Positions 11,331-23,033 of a DNA stretch of 64,000 nucleotides are shown piece after piece. The stretch's first letter is position 1. Every line of letters begins with the position of its first letter. The notes below the pieces were generated by a model that did not search any database, was not told where the DNA came from, and saw only the letters and a list, made by a program, of their open reading frames with translations. Location: positions 372,001 through 436,000 of the forward strand of contig VWND01000009.1 of the NCBI GenBank assembly GCA_009599575.1. Reading direction: 5' to 3'. The stretch is from Blumeriella jaapii (taxonomy: Eukaryota; Ascomycota; Leotiomycetes; Helotiales; Drepanopezizaceae). A program made the translations under genes and the position numbers.

Positions 11331-14300
11331 CTACCCACTCCTCAAACCTACAAAGTTACTCCAAGCACAACTACATCCTCCGCTCCCCCCATCAAAGCCC
11401 CCCATGCCCGGCATGCCCGCGCTATCCTCAAAAAGGCCCGGCGCCGGATTAACCGCCTCTCCCCCAAACGCGCGATTCTCTCCGCTCAGCTTCCCGCTGC
11501 CCGCAATGACCTGCGCGCGATCGTCCAGCTCGTAGCAATACACCATCTTCCTCGCCGGGTCGCCGCCGTGGCGGTCCGTGGTGATGGTGACGGGGTAAGG
11601 GAAGGAGCCAGGCTGGGTGAGAATGGTAGCCGCTTTCGTCGTGGAAGATGACGACAATTGGGACGGGGAGGATGTGCTGTTGAGAAGCTGCGCGGTGGCA
11701 TTCATGCGCGTCCACATCTGTACCAGAAACCGCGTCTCGCTCCACGTGCACCTGAACCGCGCCTCGCCCTCCGTCGCCCCGCCGTTCCTGTCTGCTGGAA
11801 CCTCCCCATTCTCGAGGTTGCTGCTGTTCAGCAGACTAAGGGACTTGAGAAAGATGGAGCGGTCGAAAAACGTGTAGAAACCGTAATGCTCGGTCGGCAA
11901 GCCGCGGTCGTACAAGCGAAGAGGCTGCTGAGTGGGAAAGGGGAGGAGGTTGGCTGGCGCGGCGGTGTTGTCTGCGTTGAGAGAAGGTGGTGGGATGATG
12001 GAGGTGATGTTTGGGAAGAGGTTGGAGGAATTCGATGATTGGCGTAGCAAGAGAGAGCGCTTCTGTAGTGCCGAGCTGGATGATTCGAGAAAGGAAATGT
12101 AGAACGGTGTTAGCTCGCCGGCTTTGTTCTCGGAGACGATGCCGTCGGTAGAATTGCCCAGGAAGACTCCCTCGGCCATAGTCGGGGGCGCTGGATTTGG
12201 AGCGAAAGAGACGATCTGTCGAGATTTCAGGAGCAGCCTCTTCATGAGCTGTCTTGCAGAAACCGGACCTGAAAGCGCGTTACGAGTGGCAAGATTTGGA
12301 TATCCCGTTACATTGGCAAATGTGGCGTTCGTCGAGCTGCTATTGTCCCATTGCACGTGCAGATAGAAATTAGGCTGATTTGACAAGTTTGGTGAGACAG
12401 ACTCTTGGAGCTCTCTCGGAAGATCGCAGCTCCATTGCGTGGCTGGAAACACGCACCCGGTGTTGGTTCGAATATTGGCCGGAGCTGCCACGGTTGACAT
12501 CCCCAAAAAGATGGGTGGGAACCCAGTCAGGTTGAGCCATTGGGATGGCTCCACGATCGTGTTCGACTTGCGGTGGAGTGTGGTGGCAAGGGCAACAATG
12601 AGTACAATCATCAAGAGAAAGCCGACTGTCAATCCAAGATACCAACGGCGTCTCTTCCAGCCTTCGTAGCCAGTACGTCCGTAGCATCCTCTTTTCGACA
12701 TACATCCACGCCCTCGCCACCAGCCGCCTGCTCTTCTTGCCATTGCGTCTTCCTTCTCGTGCCTTCTGCGTTTTGCTTCGGCTTTGGTGGACTTGCGAGG
12801 AGGTGGCCCATAGTGCTCACTGATGACCGGTGCACTACTGTGCATAGGAGGTAATGTAGGGTAGCAAGAATTCAGGTTAATCGGTCGTGCGGGGGTTAAT
12901 GGCACTTCGGACATGTGAACAGCTCCTTCGGATGACATTGCTTGTTGCATTCCAGGGCTTAGAGGGCCAGGAGAGGCTGGTTGCTGGGTAGCAAGTGCAT
13001 GCCCAAGTGGAAACACTGCTCGATATTTAACTCGAACGGGAGAGGGAGAGTATGGAGGGGGCGGTCCGGCTGATGGTGAGTGAATAGGTCGCTTGATAGC
13101 GTTGAGGCCAGCTCGAACTGCTTCCGTGGCTCGGTTGACTGGCGGAGTTTGATTTGAGCGCTCGTCAAGATCGCTCAGGCGGGGTTGCACAAATGGATTG
13201 TCGCCTCGAAGCGACCTTGAAGACGCGCCACTCAAGACTGGTATTGCTCTCTCTGCCATCGAGTGAAGGCTGGAATTGGATTGTAATAAGGAATTTGCAT
13301 GATCGCGGCTCAGCTGGTCAACTTCAGATACCAAGCTCGACATGGTCACCGTTCCTAAGCGTGCCGTTTCCGACAAAACCACTGGGAGGGTTCCCAAGGA
13401 AGTCTGTGGCTTGTGTCTGGTCTCTCCCAGCACCGGTGATTGACCTGCTTGAATCCCATGCATGGAGTCAGTGGCCCACCACCGGTCCGTAACGGTCGAT
13501 GTAGTGGTCTCGGGAGTCAACGGAGAGAACTGCTTTTCCCACATCTTGCCATCTCTCTCGAGATCTTGGGCTTTCGCTGCTGCAACGGCAAGACTTGGTA
13601 GAGGAGGCGCCTCGACGTCGCCATCACGATTCGCAAATGTGTTCGATCTGGTTAAGAAGGGTGTTGTGATGTAATTCCACCATCCCTTCGAGCGTCTTCG
13701 AGGAGTTGCAACGGTGCTCACGCTTGCCGGGCGTTCCCAGTTCGATTTCTGATCGACGGATACAGCGCGAGCTGACCTCACGATGATGGGACTCTCATCT
13801 TCTTCAAATACTGTACAGGAAGAGACGACGCGGGAGTTGGGAGTGAGATCGTCGTCGCCCCATGCAGTCGCATCGTCCGAGTCTGGAGAAAAGTAGCTCT
13901 TCTCAGCAGCTATTCGCTGTCTCTCGCCCTCGAGCACTGAAGCAGACATCCTTGGTACCGGAGGCGCATCTTCTGCTGCGTATGCTCTGCCATAGACTGA
14001 ATACAAGCTGGAAGCAGGGCGGATGGGTCCCTGCTCTAGTGGTGACCAAACCGATACCTCTTGGGCGGGTGTAATGATGATGGTCGGAGTATCGGGTGCA
14101 TGGTTCATGAGAGTGCGGTGTTCGTAGCTCCCGACTACCCTTGCGGTTTCATATACCGCTGTTTGAGGGCTGATTGTATGTTCTGCTGCTTCCTGAGATG
14201 GCATAGAAATACCGATGACTATGGGGCGATCGTTGGGTGACAATTCGTCCCTCGCCCTCGAAGGCTCAAGCGTACTTGTCTGTTGCGGACCCACGTTCGT

Positions 14301-14891
14301 CAAACTCGCTGCTTTCGTGGGATGATTTTTCGAGGACGGTACCAGAGAAGGCACAGTAGCTGGTGCCCTGGGCTGGTCCTTTTTCTTGTTTGTTCTCCAA
14401 AACCCGCTCGACTGCAACGGAAACCCACCATTCAACGCCTGTAGCGCAGCCAGGTCGACAAAGCACCCACCTTGAGGCGCCGTCCGCGAAGGGGGTAACT
14501 GTACTGGCTGCCCGGCCGACTGGTGTCGGGAGAAGTTCGTCACCACTCTTATCCCAGCCTTCTCATTTTGCTTCTTCTGCCGTCCCTTCGACTTGTCCCT
14601 CGAAGGTTTCTGTACGGAATATCTCTTGTCTGGTGATTTTCGCGCGTGGCCGCGACTCTCTGGTTTAAAACTCACCCCGAGACCTAAGGGGGGCCTGGGC
14701 CACTCCGTGATGCGAATGTTGGATTCTTTCGGTTTGGGCGGGGTGACGATAGTGGATTCTTCCTCCTCCCACCACTTGTCGTCGTCGTCGTCGTCGTCTG
14801 GGAGGTGCGCGAAAGGATTGCTATGATGCTCTTCTGGAAGGGGTTTTCGAGAAATAGCTGGCCTTGTGCCAGTTGTGGAAGAGGTAGACAT
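11331..14891 (-). CDS. Large single-pass membrane protein, conserved fungal type
   Basis: One uninterrupted reading frame of 1,186 residues from the ATG at 14891 (MSTSSTTGTRP). The frame stays open further upstream, but only from a TTG, so that extension is rejected. The N-terminal ~750 residues are low-complexity and polar, with an acidic DDDDDDDKWWEEEE patch near the start and many Ser/Pro/Thr stretches, as expected for a cytoplasmic tail. A transmembrane helix (WYLGLTVGFLLMIVLIVALA) near residue 755 follows a KRRR stop-transfer-like cluster. The ~410-residue C-terminal part has many N-x-S/T sites and looks extracellular or lumenal. Proteins of this layout are conserved in Pezizomycotina and often carry the unhelpful label 'glycoprotease family'; I see no glycoprotease motif. 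Possible roles in wall sensing or polarised growth are speculation. The next gene upstream lies 3.4 kb away. Confidence 0.85.
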   Translation of the reverse strand: MSTSSTTGTRPAISRKPLPEEHHSNPFAHLPDDDDDDDKWWEEEESTIVTPPKPKESNIRITEWPRPPLGLGVSFKPESRGHARKSPDKRYSVQKPSRDKSKGRQKKQNEKAGIRVVTNFSRHQSAGQPVQLPPSRTAPQGGCFVDLAALQALNGGFPLQSSGFWRTNKKKDQPRAPATVPSLVPSSKNHPTKAASLTNVGPQQTSTLEPSRARDELSPNDRPIVIGISMPSQEAAEHTISPQTAVYETARVVGSYEHRTLMNHAPDTPTIIITPAQEVSVWSPLEQGPIRPASSLYSVYGRAYAAEDAPPVPRMSASVLEGERQRIAAEKSYFSPDSDDATAWGDDDLTPNSRVVSSCTVFEEDESPIIVRSARAVSVDQKSNWERPASVSTVATPRRRSKGWWNYITTPFLTRSNTFANRDGDVEAPPLPSLAVAAAKAQDLERDGKMWEKQFSPLTPETTTSTVTDRWWATDSMHGIQAGQSPVLGETRHKPQTSLGTLPVVLSETARLGTVTMSSLVSEVDQLSRDHANSLLQSNSSLHSMAERAIPVLSGASSRSLRGDNPFVQPRLSDLDERSNQTPPVNRATEAVRAGLNAIKRPIHSPSAGPPPPYSPSPVRVKYRAVFPLGHALATQQPASPGPLSPGMQQAMSSEGAVHMSEVPLTPARPINLNSCYPTLPPMHSSAPVISEHYGPPPRKSTKAEAKRRRHEKEDAMARRAGGWWRGRGCMSKRGCYGRTGYEGWKRRRWYLGLTVGFLLMIVLIVALATTLHRKSNTIVEPSQWLNLTGFPPIFLGMSTVAAPANIRTNTGCVFPATQWSCDLPRELQESVSPNLSNQPNFYLHVQWDNSSSTNATFANVTGYPNLATRNALSGPVSARQLMKRLLLKSRQIVSFAPNPAPPTMAEGVFLGNSTDGIVSENKAGELTPFYISFLESSSSALQKRSLLLRQSSNSSNLFPNITSIIPPPSLNADNTAAPANLLPFPTQQPLRLYDRGLPTEHYGFYTFFDRSIFLKSLSLLNSSNLENGEVPADRNGGATEGEARFRCTWSETRFLVQMWTRMNATAQLLNSTSSPSQLSSSSTTKAATILTQPGSFPYPVTITTDRHGGDPARKMVYCYELDDRAQVIAGSGKLSGENRAFGGEAVNPAPGLFEDSAGMPGMGGFDGGSGGCSCAWSNFVGLRSG

Positions 14892-16150
14892 GTCAAAGAT
14901 CAGAGATCGAGGTGGTGCGAGGTCGCAAGCAAGTCTAGATGCTGTTCGGTCGAGAAATTGAAATTGAGAGGTTTCCGATGTGGTTGGATCTTGGTGGTGG
15001 TTCAAGATTGTAGGCCGGTCGCTCTTGTATTTGGTGGTGTATTTGGTGTAGAATTATGCTTCTGCTGCCAAAAAAAAAAAAAGAAGAAGGAGGAGGAGGA
15101 GTGAGCCAGAGCTAAGAACTATGGCAATCATTCCATTGTCGTCAATCAACAATAGGTTGGTAGAAAGGCAAGTTCACTTCTATTTTTGGCGGGACAAAGG
15201 ACAATAGGAAGAGCTCGCTACCGCACAGCGGAGTCAAAACCAACGGACGGACAACACAACCCCAACCACAGGTAATGACAGTGAGCGAGTGAGTGAGTGA
15301 ATCAGATCCGACGAAAATGCAAACGAGGAAGAGGGCAAGAAGAACGAGCAGGCAAAGCAGACACGGAGGAACGAAGGAGACGAGGAATGAAAGAATGAAG
15401 GAATAAATGAAACGGAGGGTTCATGGTCGTCGGAGGATAGCCAGGCCAGGCCTCGAGTCTCGACTTTGACGAGCCGCCTGGGAGCTCGCAGGATGTATGG
15501 CTCGAAGCAGATGGCATCCTGGAACCGACCACGGTCGCGGCTCGAATCATCATGGCGATACGCGCCCGGCGCGGAGAGATGGAGCCTGTGTCGTTGTCGG
15601 CGCTTGGAGCTGCAGAGGCAGGCCAATCATCACAGCGTGGACTGGAGAACCGCCACTTCAGGTGGGACGGCATCTCGGCCACGGCTGGCTGTGATGATGT
15701 TTGGGAGCCGATCGAGGGTTGTGACTCGGTTCTTTGTTTGTTTGATGGAGTGAGGTGCGCAATCGTCGAAGGAGGCGAGACTTGGGGGCGAAGCGGTGCA
15801 ACAACAAGGGAAGCGAGCGATCAGGTAAGCGATGGATGGATGTGCTGTTGTACTACAGTATCTACCTCAAGGTACATACAGATACCTAAGGTACACTGTT
15901 AACATACTGTGCCGTATTGTATGTATGTTCAGTACAGCAGTACTCACGGGATTGGTGGCATCGCTATTATTCCACCCCAGATCCACGCCAACCACCATGC
16001 CAAACAAGATTTTCGCATGGTTTGATCACCATTCGTACTGCTAAGCATTATGAAGGAAGATCAATGTTCGGTACCTGGCCCCTGGCCGAAACTGGACACG
16101 GCAGCGGGAGTGAGTGCGTGGCTGTTGGTGTGCCGGTCATACTCTTTCAA
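14892..16150. other. Promoter side of the large membrane protein gene; no gene
   Basis: GC-richer sequence with open frames on both strands between 15234 and 15902, none with recognisable protein features, followed by AT-richer DNA. It probably holds the promoter and 5' UTR of the minus-strand membrane protein gene. A short A run and GAG repeats lie at 15066-15103. Confidence 0.5.
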
Positions 16151-16154
16151 TTGA

Positions 16155-17700
16155 TATTATTTGGATTTGGTCTGGGGAGGTATGTACTGTATGTACAGTA
16201 TCTTTGACGGTAGCGATCACCCATTTTTTCTTTTCAAGTTGTGATTCTAATTCCTCCCTTACGTACTCCAGACGTCAAATCATATCATCATCATCATCAT
16301 CCCTTACGTATTGTACTACACACCTGAAATGAGATCCCGAAGTCGGTGTCAACCAAACAATCGAATCGCTTTGTAGCTTCAGGTTTTTCGTTTATATCAA
16401 GGCTTTTAAACTCGATCTCTTTAAGCAATGTTGAATTCGAATTCAGCTAGAATCCGATGAAGCTGCACTATCATACAAAAGGTATAATACACGTTGATGT
16501 CCTGTACATACGGTACGGTGTATCATACTGTATGTAATATGCAGTATTATGATAAATCGTAACTATTATTATTTCGCAGCTGAAAATTGTGCATAGACCG
16601 AAAGATTGTTTTCTTTGATATGATAAAAAAACTCAGCACTGACTTCAGCAGCTGGAACAAACAATTAGCTAGGTCGTGCCTTTTGTGTTTTATCATTCGA
16701 CACTGTTCGGACATGGTCTAGGTAGGAATGTATATACTGTACAGTATTTCTGATAGGAGCGAATTTTTAATTTTCTTTTTCATTTTCTTTTGAAATTTCT
16801 TTTTAAATTTCTTTTTTTCATCGTGATATTAGATTTTTCTTTTTCCGCGTTGTACATGAATCGTATGGTACCTGAATCGTATTATACCTGAAATAAGACC
16901 CCGAGATCTGCGTTAACCACACAATCAATTCGCTTCGTAGCTTCAGCTTTTTCATTTACATCAAAGCGATTAAGATCGATCAATTTATATTACATTGAAT
17001 CTCACTTCAGCGAAAATCCAATTAAGCCACATTATGAGAAAAAAGAAATACATACATATTAATGTACATACGGTACGATGTATGACACTGTATGTAACAT
17101 ACGGCATCATAAGAAATAACCTGTAACTTTTATGATTTAGCAAGCTGGAAATTGTGCATAGGCCGAAATGATTGTTTTCTTTGATATAAAAAACCAGCAC
17201 TGACTTCAGCAGCTGGAACAAACAAATGGCTGTTGGTCGTGCCTTTTGTATTCTACTATTCGATCGTGTTCGGACATGGTCTAGATACCTACTACCTACC
17301 TTAGGAATATGTATGTACTGCACCGCATCTCTGACGGTAGAGATCACTTCAATTTTTCAACTTATTTAAAATCGCATACTAGATTCTCTTCCTTCCGCAT
17401 TGTACCTGAAATCAGACTCCGAGATCTGTGCTCCTCACACAATCGCGTCGCTCCGTGACATCTGCTGTTCCATTTCTACTGATGCGCTTGATATCGATCT
17501 CCTGGTCCTGTCTGGATCCTCCCCCCCGCTGGAGGGCGATCAGGCCGCCCTGTTGTACGTGAGGTACAGACAGTACACACATTAATATATGTACGGTCCG
17601 ATGTACAGTACCGTGGGTACTCGACCATCTTATATTAATCCGTAACCCCTATTATCATCGCGCAGCTGGAGATGGCGCATATGGACCCAGCACTGACCTC
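16155..17700. repeat. Non-coding tandem triplication (~500-560 bp units)
   Basis: Three diverged head-to-tail copies share an ordered series of blocks: ctgacggtag-gatcac, a cgta-tgtacctgaaat segment with aagac/cagactcc-gagatctg-gt, a cttcgtagcttcag-like block, a gtacatacggtac-atgta block, gcagctgg-aaattg-gcata, and cagcactgac-tc. The last block is found at about 16634, 17195 and 17688, giving periods near 561 and 493. No protein is encoded. The third copy is the most changed and runs into the 5' region of the Mnn10-like gene. Confidence 0.7.
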
Positions 17701-18249
17701 TTTTTGACTTTGGGCCCTTTTGACTTCTGGACATTTTAACCTCTCGACTTCTCGACTTCTCGACTACTTTCTCTCTCCTCCTCCTCCTGCTCCTCTCCCA
17801 TCCCACATCTCTTCCTGCTTCCACCGGCCTGCGACCACCGTGTTCCTGTTCCATTGTGCGTCTCCTCTCCAACCTGGCACGAGTCAAGACACGAGACAAT
17901 CAACCCCGAACCCGACCAGGCCACGGCCAAGACACCCACCCCCAGTGCCATTGCTCGACCCACGCTCTCTCCACCTTTCCCCCCTCAACATCCCTCGAAC
18001 CACCACTTCATCAGCCTGTGATTGTCCAGACGGTCTCTGTGCCATCTGGACGTCCATCCCGCCTTCGAGCTGGCTTCCCTAAACACCCCCGGCGCCTTCT
18101 CCTCCTCCATAGGCAAAGCCGTCTCCCATCAGCGGCGGCGCTCATCGGCCTCGTCACAGAACGCGCCCGCCGGCTTGTACGTCCACACGGCCTCGACGGC
18201 GCCCTGCCTGGAAACCATCCCCGCCACGCCCAACGTGCCCAACGTGCCC

Positions 18250-19769
18250 ATGTCCCTGTCGCGCAGTCCGTCGCCGCGGCCGGGCGGCGGCTGGGCGAGT
18301 CCAGGTCTGACCAGCCAGTACGCAAACCTCAGCGGTCGTTCGAGCCCGGCAGTCAAATCGCCGTTGGGGCCGGCCAGTGCTGCCGCAAATCCGGTGACGT
18401 GGGAGTCGGCAAAGGCGAAGACCGAGGGCGTCAACGGCTACCCGTCGTTCTCGACCCAGCACAATGGCTTCTTCCAGCGGCACATGCGCACCATCTCGAA
18501 CAGTCTGCCCATCTTCACCGTCGGCGCCGGGAAGAGCTATGCGGAAAAGGAGAAGCTGGGCCGCGGACGGTGGATGCCCAGGGACGGAAGCAGGCTGGGC
18601 AAGATCAGGAACGCCGTGGCCAAATCGAGTCGGAAGACGAGACTCCGAGTCCTGTTGGTCCTGGGCCTGATGCTGGCCTACATTCTGTTCTACTCTACAT
18701 GTAAGCTTCGCCGCGCTCGCTCCCAGCACCCCGATCCGAGTACTGACGGACACGCAACAGCTGCGGTCTATTATTGGCGGAGAGCGAAAATCGCGGGAGG
18801 GGGCAAGAAACACGTTATCATACTGGCCGCGAACCAAGGAGGTGGAGTAATGGAGTGGAAGGGACCTCGAGAGTGGGCCATCGAGCGAGACAGCGTACGC
18901 AACAAGAAGAAGTACGCGGCCAAATGGGGATACGACCTCGAAATTGTCGACATGAGCACCAAGAAGAGGTACGCCCACGAGTGGAGAGAGAGCTGGGAGA
19001 AGGTGGACACTATTCGAAACTGCCTCAAGAAGTATCCAGATGCCGAATGGTAAGTCGAAGTCGGATCTCCCTGCTTCTGGAAATGCCGACTCTGACCCTA
19101 CGCAGGTTCTGGTGGATGGATCTCAACACCTTTATCATGGAGCCCTCCTACTCTTTGCAATCCCACATCTTCAAAGACCTTGAAGCAAACACCTACCGCG
19201 ATATCAACATCTACAACCCGTTGAACATCACCCATCCTTTCACCGCGCCGCACCTGGACGCGGACGCCCGCAGTCCCGTGGGTGACAATAAGCCCTCCTC
19301 CATCAACCTGATCGTCCCGCAAGACTGCTCCGGCTTCAACTTGGGCTCCTTCTTTGTCCGCCGCAGCGCCTGGACCGATCGCCTGCTGGATATCTGGTGG
19401 GACCCCGTCGGCTACGAGCAAAAACACATGGAGTGGGAGCACAAGGAGCAGGACGCGCTCGAGTTCCTGTACATCAATCAGCCGTGGATCCGGCCACACA
19501 CGGCCTTCATCGAGCAGCGCAAGATCAACTCCTTCCCGCAGGGCGCCTGTTCCGAAAACGGCAATGACAGCCGCATCCACTACAACCAGAAGGACCGTGA
19601 CTTTGTCGTGAACATGGCCGGCTGCGAGTGGGGCCGTGACTGCTGGGGCGAGATGTACAACTTTCGCGAGCTGAGCAACTACCTGAACCGCACCTGGTGG
19701 GAGAGGTTCAAGGAGGATCTCGTGGCCGTTATCTGGTTCAAGATTACCGGGCACAAGGTTAGGCTGTAG
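18250..19769 (+). CDS. mnn10: Mnn10-type alpha-1,6-mannosyltransferase (GT34)
   Basis: Three exons (18250-18700, 18761-19049, 19106-19769) give 467 residues. The start MSLSRSPSPRPGG is the usual N-terminus of filamentous-fungal Mnn10 homologues; the open frame upstream lacks an ATG. A type II membrane anchor (VLLVLGLMLAYILFYST, about residues 134-150) follows a basic cytoplasmic tail, and the lumenal catalytic part carries the GT34 signatures HVIILAANQGGGVMEWKG, WGYDLEIVD, WEKVDTI and FWWMDLNTFIMEPS, where DLN occupies the DxD position, then INLIVPQDCSGFN and HEKEQDALE-like segments. In yeast, Mnn10 works in the Golgi M-Pol II complex that extends the alpha-1,6-mannose backbone of N-glycans; Golgi location is inferred. 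The first intron is 60 nt, a multiple of three without an in-frame stop, so its retention would not break the protein. Confidence 0.93.
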
Positions 19770-22040
19770 AGGTGCGCTGCTCCCACTCACATGCCTATAT
19801 TCTTGATTCTATCCTCGCCCCAGACGAGCTCTTCCCTTGCCCCTGGACGAGCTTTCTAATGTGCATCTTTTTCGCCGGCGTCGAGGGAAAAACAATACCA
19901 TGGATAATCTTCTGTCTTGCATTGCACTGCTTTACTGGGTATTCATGTTGTCATTCGTCTGTATCCTATCACATGCCCAGAGGCTGTTCGTATGTGCTGT
20001 GCCTGTGCGATGCTCTGGGCTCAGGAGCCTCGGGATGTCAAATATGCGCTTTTACAGGTCTCTCTTGCTCGGGCACTTGAGGTTGGAGAAGGGCCATGTG
20101 CGTCCTCCTTTCTTCTTGTTGTAGTTGGGTGGTGTCCACCTACCTACCTCTTTTGGTTCTACCTGTAGGGAGGGACCAGATCTGTCTCCTCCGTGGTCAA
20201 AAGAATCGCACACCGCAGCGGTTGCGGCGCTGGGTTCATAATGTGTATTATAAAGAAGTACGAAAGGAAATCTCAATTTCTCTCTCTTGTTAAAACCACC
20301 GAGTCCCCTTCTTTCCCGCGCTTTCACTCCACAGAATGGGCATCAGAAATCAATCTTGGGCTCGTCCACACCCCCCTTCTGACCCTGCACCCGCTTCTCT
20401 TCCCGCATCCGAGGGGAGGAGGAGGAGGGCGTAGATCTCTTGATTGCGTAGCTAGCTGGAGAGGAGCTACTGCGTGCAGGCGTGCAGGGAAGAGAGCGCT
20501 CGTCTAGGAAAACATCTTCACATCCTATGGACTCCCTCGTTCTCGGTCAGGATCGATCTCCGCCGGCGACAGGAGTCCACGTGTTTCGAGGCATGTGTCG
20601 AGACGGCTTTGGTGGTCTGGCTCGTGATGGAGGAGGCGAGGAGCCATTCTGAGGGGATCCTGATCATGAGTGCTAGATGGTGTGTGCGGGCGGGGTTTTG
20701 GCGTTCGCTGTGAACAGATGGATGGATACCTGGGTCTTGGGGTAGGTTGAGACGGCGAAGTTGCAGACAAGTACAATGAATGTAAGAGCGTCCGAGATGG
20801 CGGGCGGAAACCGTCATTCTAGCGTGCACTTAGGAACTTGTGATTAAGTACGGCGAGCAACTGTCATCAAGTGGAAGAAAGGAAAAGAGAGGTAGGTAGA
20901 TGCGCAAAGCTTCTAGAGACAGTGGTTGTTGGATTCATAATAATACACACGATATTTTAACTCATAGGTAAAGCGAAATTGGCTTGTGACTGGAAGTCCG
21001 GGTTGGATGAAAACGTAGACGATGAACGAAAAAGAAAAACACATCTACGTTGGCATCTTCTCTCCTATAATTAAGGTACACTGACTCTGTTTAAGCTTCA
21101 GAAAGATATTGGATGTATGTTTTAATTCCTAGGTATGTACAGGACACAGAATGGGCTGTCTTACAGTACAGCAGGAGCACATCGCTTAGTCATCGCCGCG
21201 TACGACAAGCGCCAAGCGATAAGCGAGGGTGCACAGGGACGAATCAAGTCGCTTTTGATTTCCTTCCAGAGACAACGCCAAACAGCCAACTCCGCTGCCC
21301 CTGGGATGGGATTGCGGTTGTGTGTGACAGAGAGGAAATCAGATGGCCGAGGGGCCTCCCGAATTTGCGGCGCGCGCCTAAAAGATTTTCACCCATCGAC
21401 TGCGCATCTGCGGCCGCTCGTTCGACCTGCCTGATGAAACGCAGCCCAACACAACTCCCAAAAAATAAGAGTCATGGGATACTGTGATTAACTGTCAGCG
21501 TGGGCCTTCCCCATGAATTTGCACTTTGCGCTCTTGGTAAAGCTTCTCTGGCGATCAACAGGCCACGATACTGTCGAAAGGGCTTGCATCCGTGTCTTTG
21601 TTCGATCCAGGCCCCCGAGGAGGCCAAGCCTGTTACTCGGAACCTGTTGGTCAAAGAATCGCCAGGACATATATAAACTGGCTTGTTCTCGCGATGGAAA
21701 ATGCTTCTACTGCTTTGTGTTCTGTTCTTTTTGTTGCTCTGTTCTTTGCTTTGGTGGGCTATCATTGTGATTCTCGCATGTCTTTGTTTATTTAGTCGCT
21801 TAGTAAAAATAGCCGTGACTTTCTCTCCACAATAGCAGCTCTCACGAACTGCTTCCATTGTTCCCTTACAATAGCATCCACAAGCTCGCGCTCTATCATT
21901 CGATTCTCTCCTATATATATGGCCTCTGGGTCTATGTCTTCTGCGTCTTTCTCGACGCTTTGAAATATCTTACACTCATAGTCTTCGAATTCTTCGATTC
22001 TTCTGTATCATCAAACAACAAGCATCTTCGCCGGACAAAG
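19770..22040. other. Intergenic region, no gene recognised
   Basis: 3' UTR of the mannosyltransferase, then about 1.5 kb of ordinary intergenic sequence and the promoter of the GH16 gene. Open frames on both strands between 20193 and 21858 show no domain, signal peptide or convincing codon structure. A pyrimidine-rich ctctcc/ctttc texture occurs just upstream of the GH16 gene. Confidence 0.55.
21912..21919 (+). promoter_or_regulatory. TATA box candidate of the GH16 gene
   Basis: TATATATA about 122-129 bases upstream of the GH16 start codon, a usual distance for a TATA-driven secreted enzyme gene. Assigned by position and sequence only. Confidence 0.45.
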
Positions 22041-23033
22041 ATGCAACTTTCACTCACCCCCATACGCCTCGGCGTCTCACTTTATGTTGCCATTGGCATC
22101 GCACAAGCCGAGTATCTCGTCAAGGATATTTACAATGCAACCAACTTCTTCAAAGAGTTCAATTTTTTCGCCGAGCAGGATCCAACCAATGGCTTTGTGA
22201 AATACTCAACTTCAGTAACCGCCAACATGAGTCGACTGGCTGGCTACGCTGGGAATGGCGTCTTCCTCGGCGTCGACTACAAGACCGTCGCTCCAACTGG
22301 CGGTCGGCGATCTACCCGCGTCGAATCGAGGAAGACTTACACACATGGTCTCTTCATCTCTGATATCGCTCACATGCCCGATTCCACATGCGGTGTCTGG
22401 CCTGCTTTATGGACCGTTGGAAGCAACTGGCCCGCAAGTGGTGAGATCGACATAATCGAAGGCGTCAACACCGACACCACGGACACTGTCACCCTTCACA
22501 CTTCTCCTGGATGCAAACTGGAACACACAGGTTCCCTGCCCACCTCGAAAATGGAAACCTCTAACTGCAACGCTGACACGGCCTTTGCCGGCTGCGCCGT
22601 CACAACCACCAACCAACAGGGCTACGGAACTGGATTCAACGCCGCTGGCGGTGGCATCTACGCCATGGAATGGACTTCCCAAACCATCAAGGTCTTCTTC
22701 TTCCCGCGCAATGCCATCCCCGCGGACATCACCGCCGGCGAGCCCGACCCAACGAAATGGGGACTCCCGGTCGCAGCGTTCAGCGGCAGCGGATGCTCGA
22801 TCGACGACCACTTCAAGAAGCACCAGATCGTCATCAACACCACTTTCTGCGGGCAGTGGGCTGGCAAGGTCTGGAGCGAGGACAAGACCTGCTCGAAGCT
22901 GGCTCCCACCTGCGACGAGTACGTTGCGGCGAACCCTGACGTGTTCACGACGGCTTTCTGGCAGATCAACTCCCTCAAGGTCTACCAGGCCAGCACAGCA
23001 GCTGGAAAGGTGGCTCAGTCGTTCTCTGGTTAG
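22041..23033 (+). CDS. Secreted GH16 endo-beta-1,3(4)-glucanase
   Basis: Intronless, 330 residues from the ATG at 22041. The frame is open further upstream but only from a TTG. A signal peptide (MQLSLTPIRLGVSLYVAIGIAQA) is followed by the GH16 fold: FNFFAEQDPTNGFVKY, VFLGVD, RVESRKTYTHGLFISDI and CGVWPALWTVG. The catalytic GEIDIIEG motif follows, with E135 as predicted nucleophile, D137 as helper and E140 as acid/base. Then come NTTFCGQWAG and a Cys-rich C-terminal end (CSKLAPTCDEYV). This is the laminarinase-type subfamily common in ascomycetes, which cleaves mixed or beta-1,3-glucan outside the cell, either for nutrition or for wall remodelling. There is no GPI tail, so it is probably released. 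A tandem repeat starts exactly at the stop codon. Confidence 0.93.
   Translation: MQLSLTPIRLGVSLYVAIGIAQAEYLVKDIYNATNFFKEFNFFAEQDPTNGFVKYSTSVTANMSRLAGYAGNGVFLGVDYKTVAPTGGRRSTRVESRKTYTHGLFISDIAHMPDSTCGVWPALWTVGSNWPASGEIDIIEGVNTDTTDTVTLHTSPGCKLEHTGSLPTSKMETSNCNADTAFAGCAVTTTNQQGYGTGFNAAGGGIYAMEWTSQTIKVFFFPRNAIPADITAGEPDPTKWGLPVAAFSGSGCSIDDHFKKHQIVINTTFCGQWAGKVWSEDKTCSKLAPTCDEYVAANPDVFTTAFWQINSLKVYQASTAAGKVAQSFSG

Noticed and set aside
14892..15005. N-terminal extension of the large membrane protein
   Set aside because: The upstream frame begins with TTG; the first ATG is at 14891.
15234..15902. Open frames on both strands at 15.2-15.9 kb
   Set aside because: No protein features and overlapping frames on both strands; most likely promoter or 5' UTR sequence.
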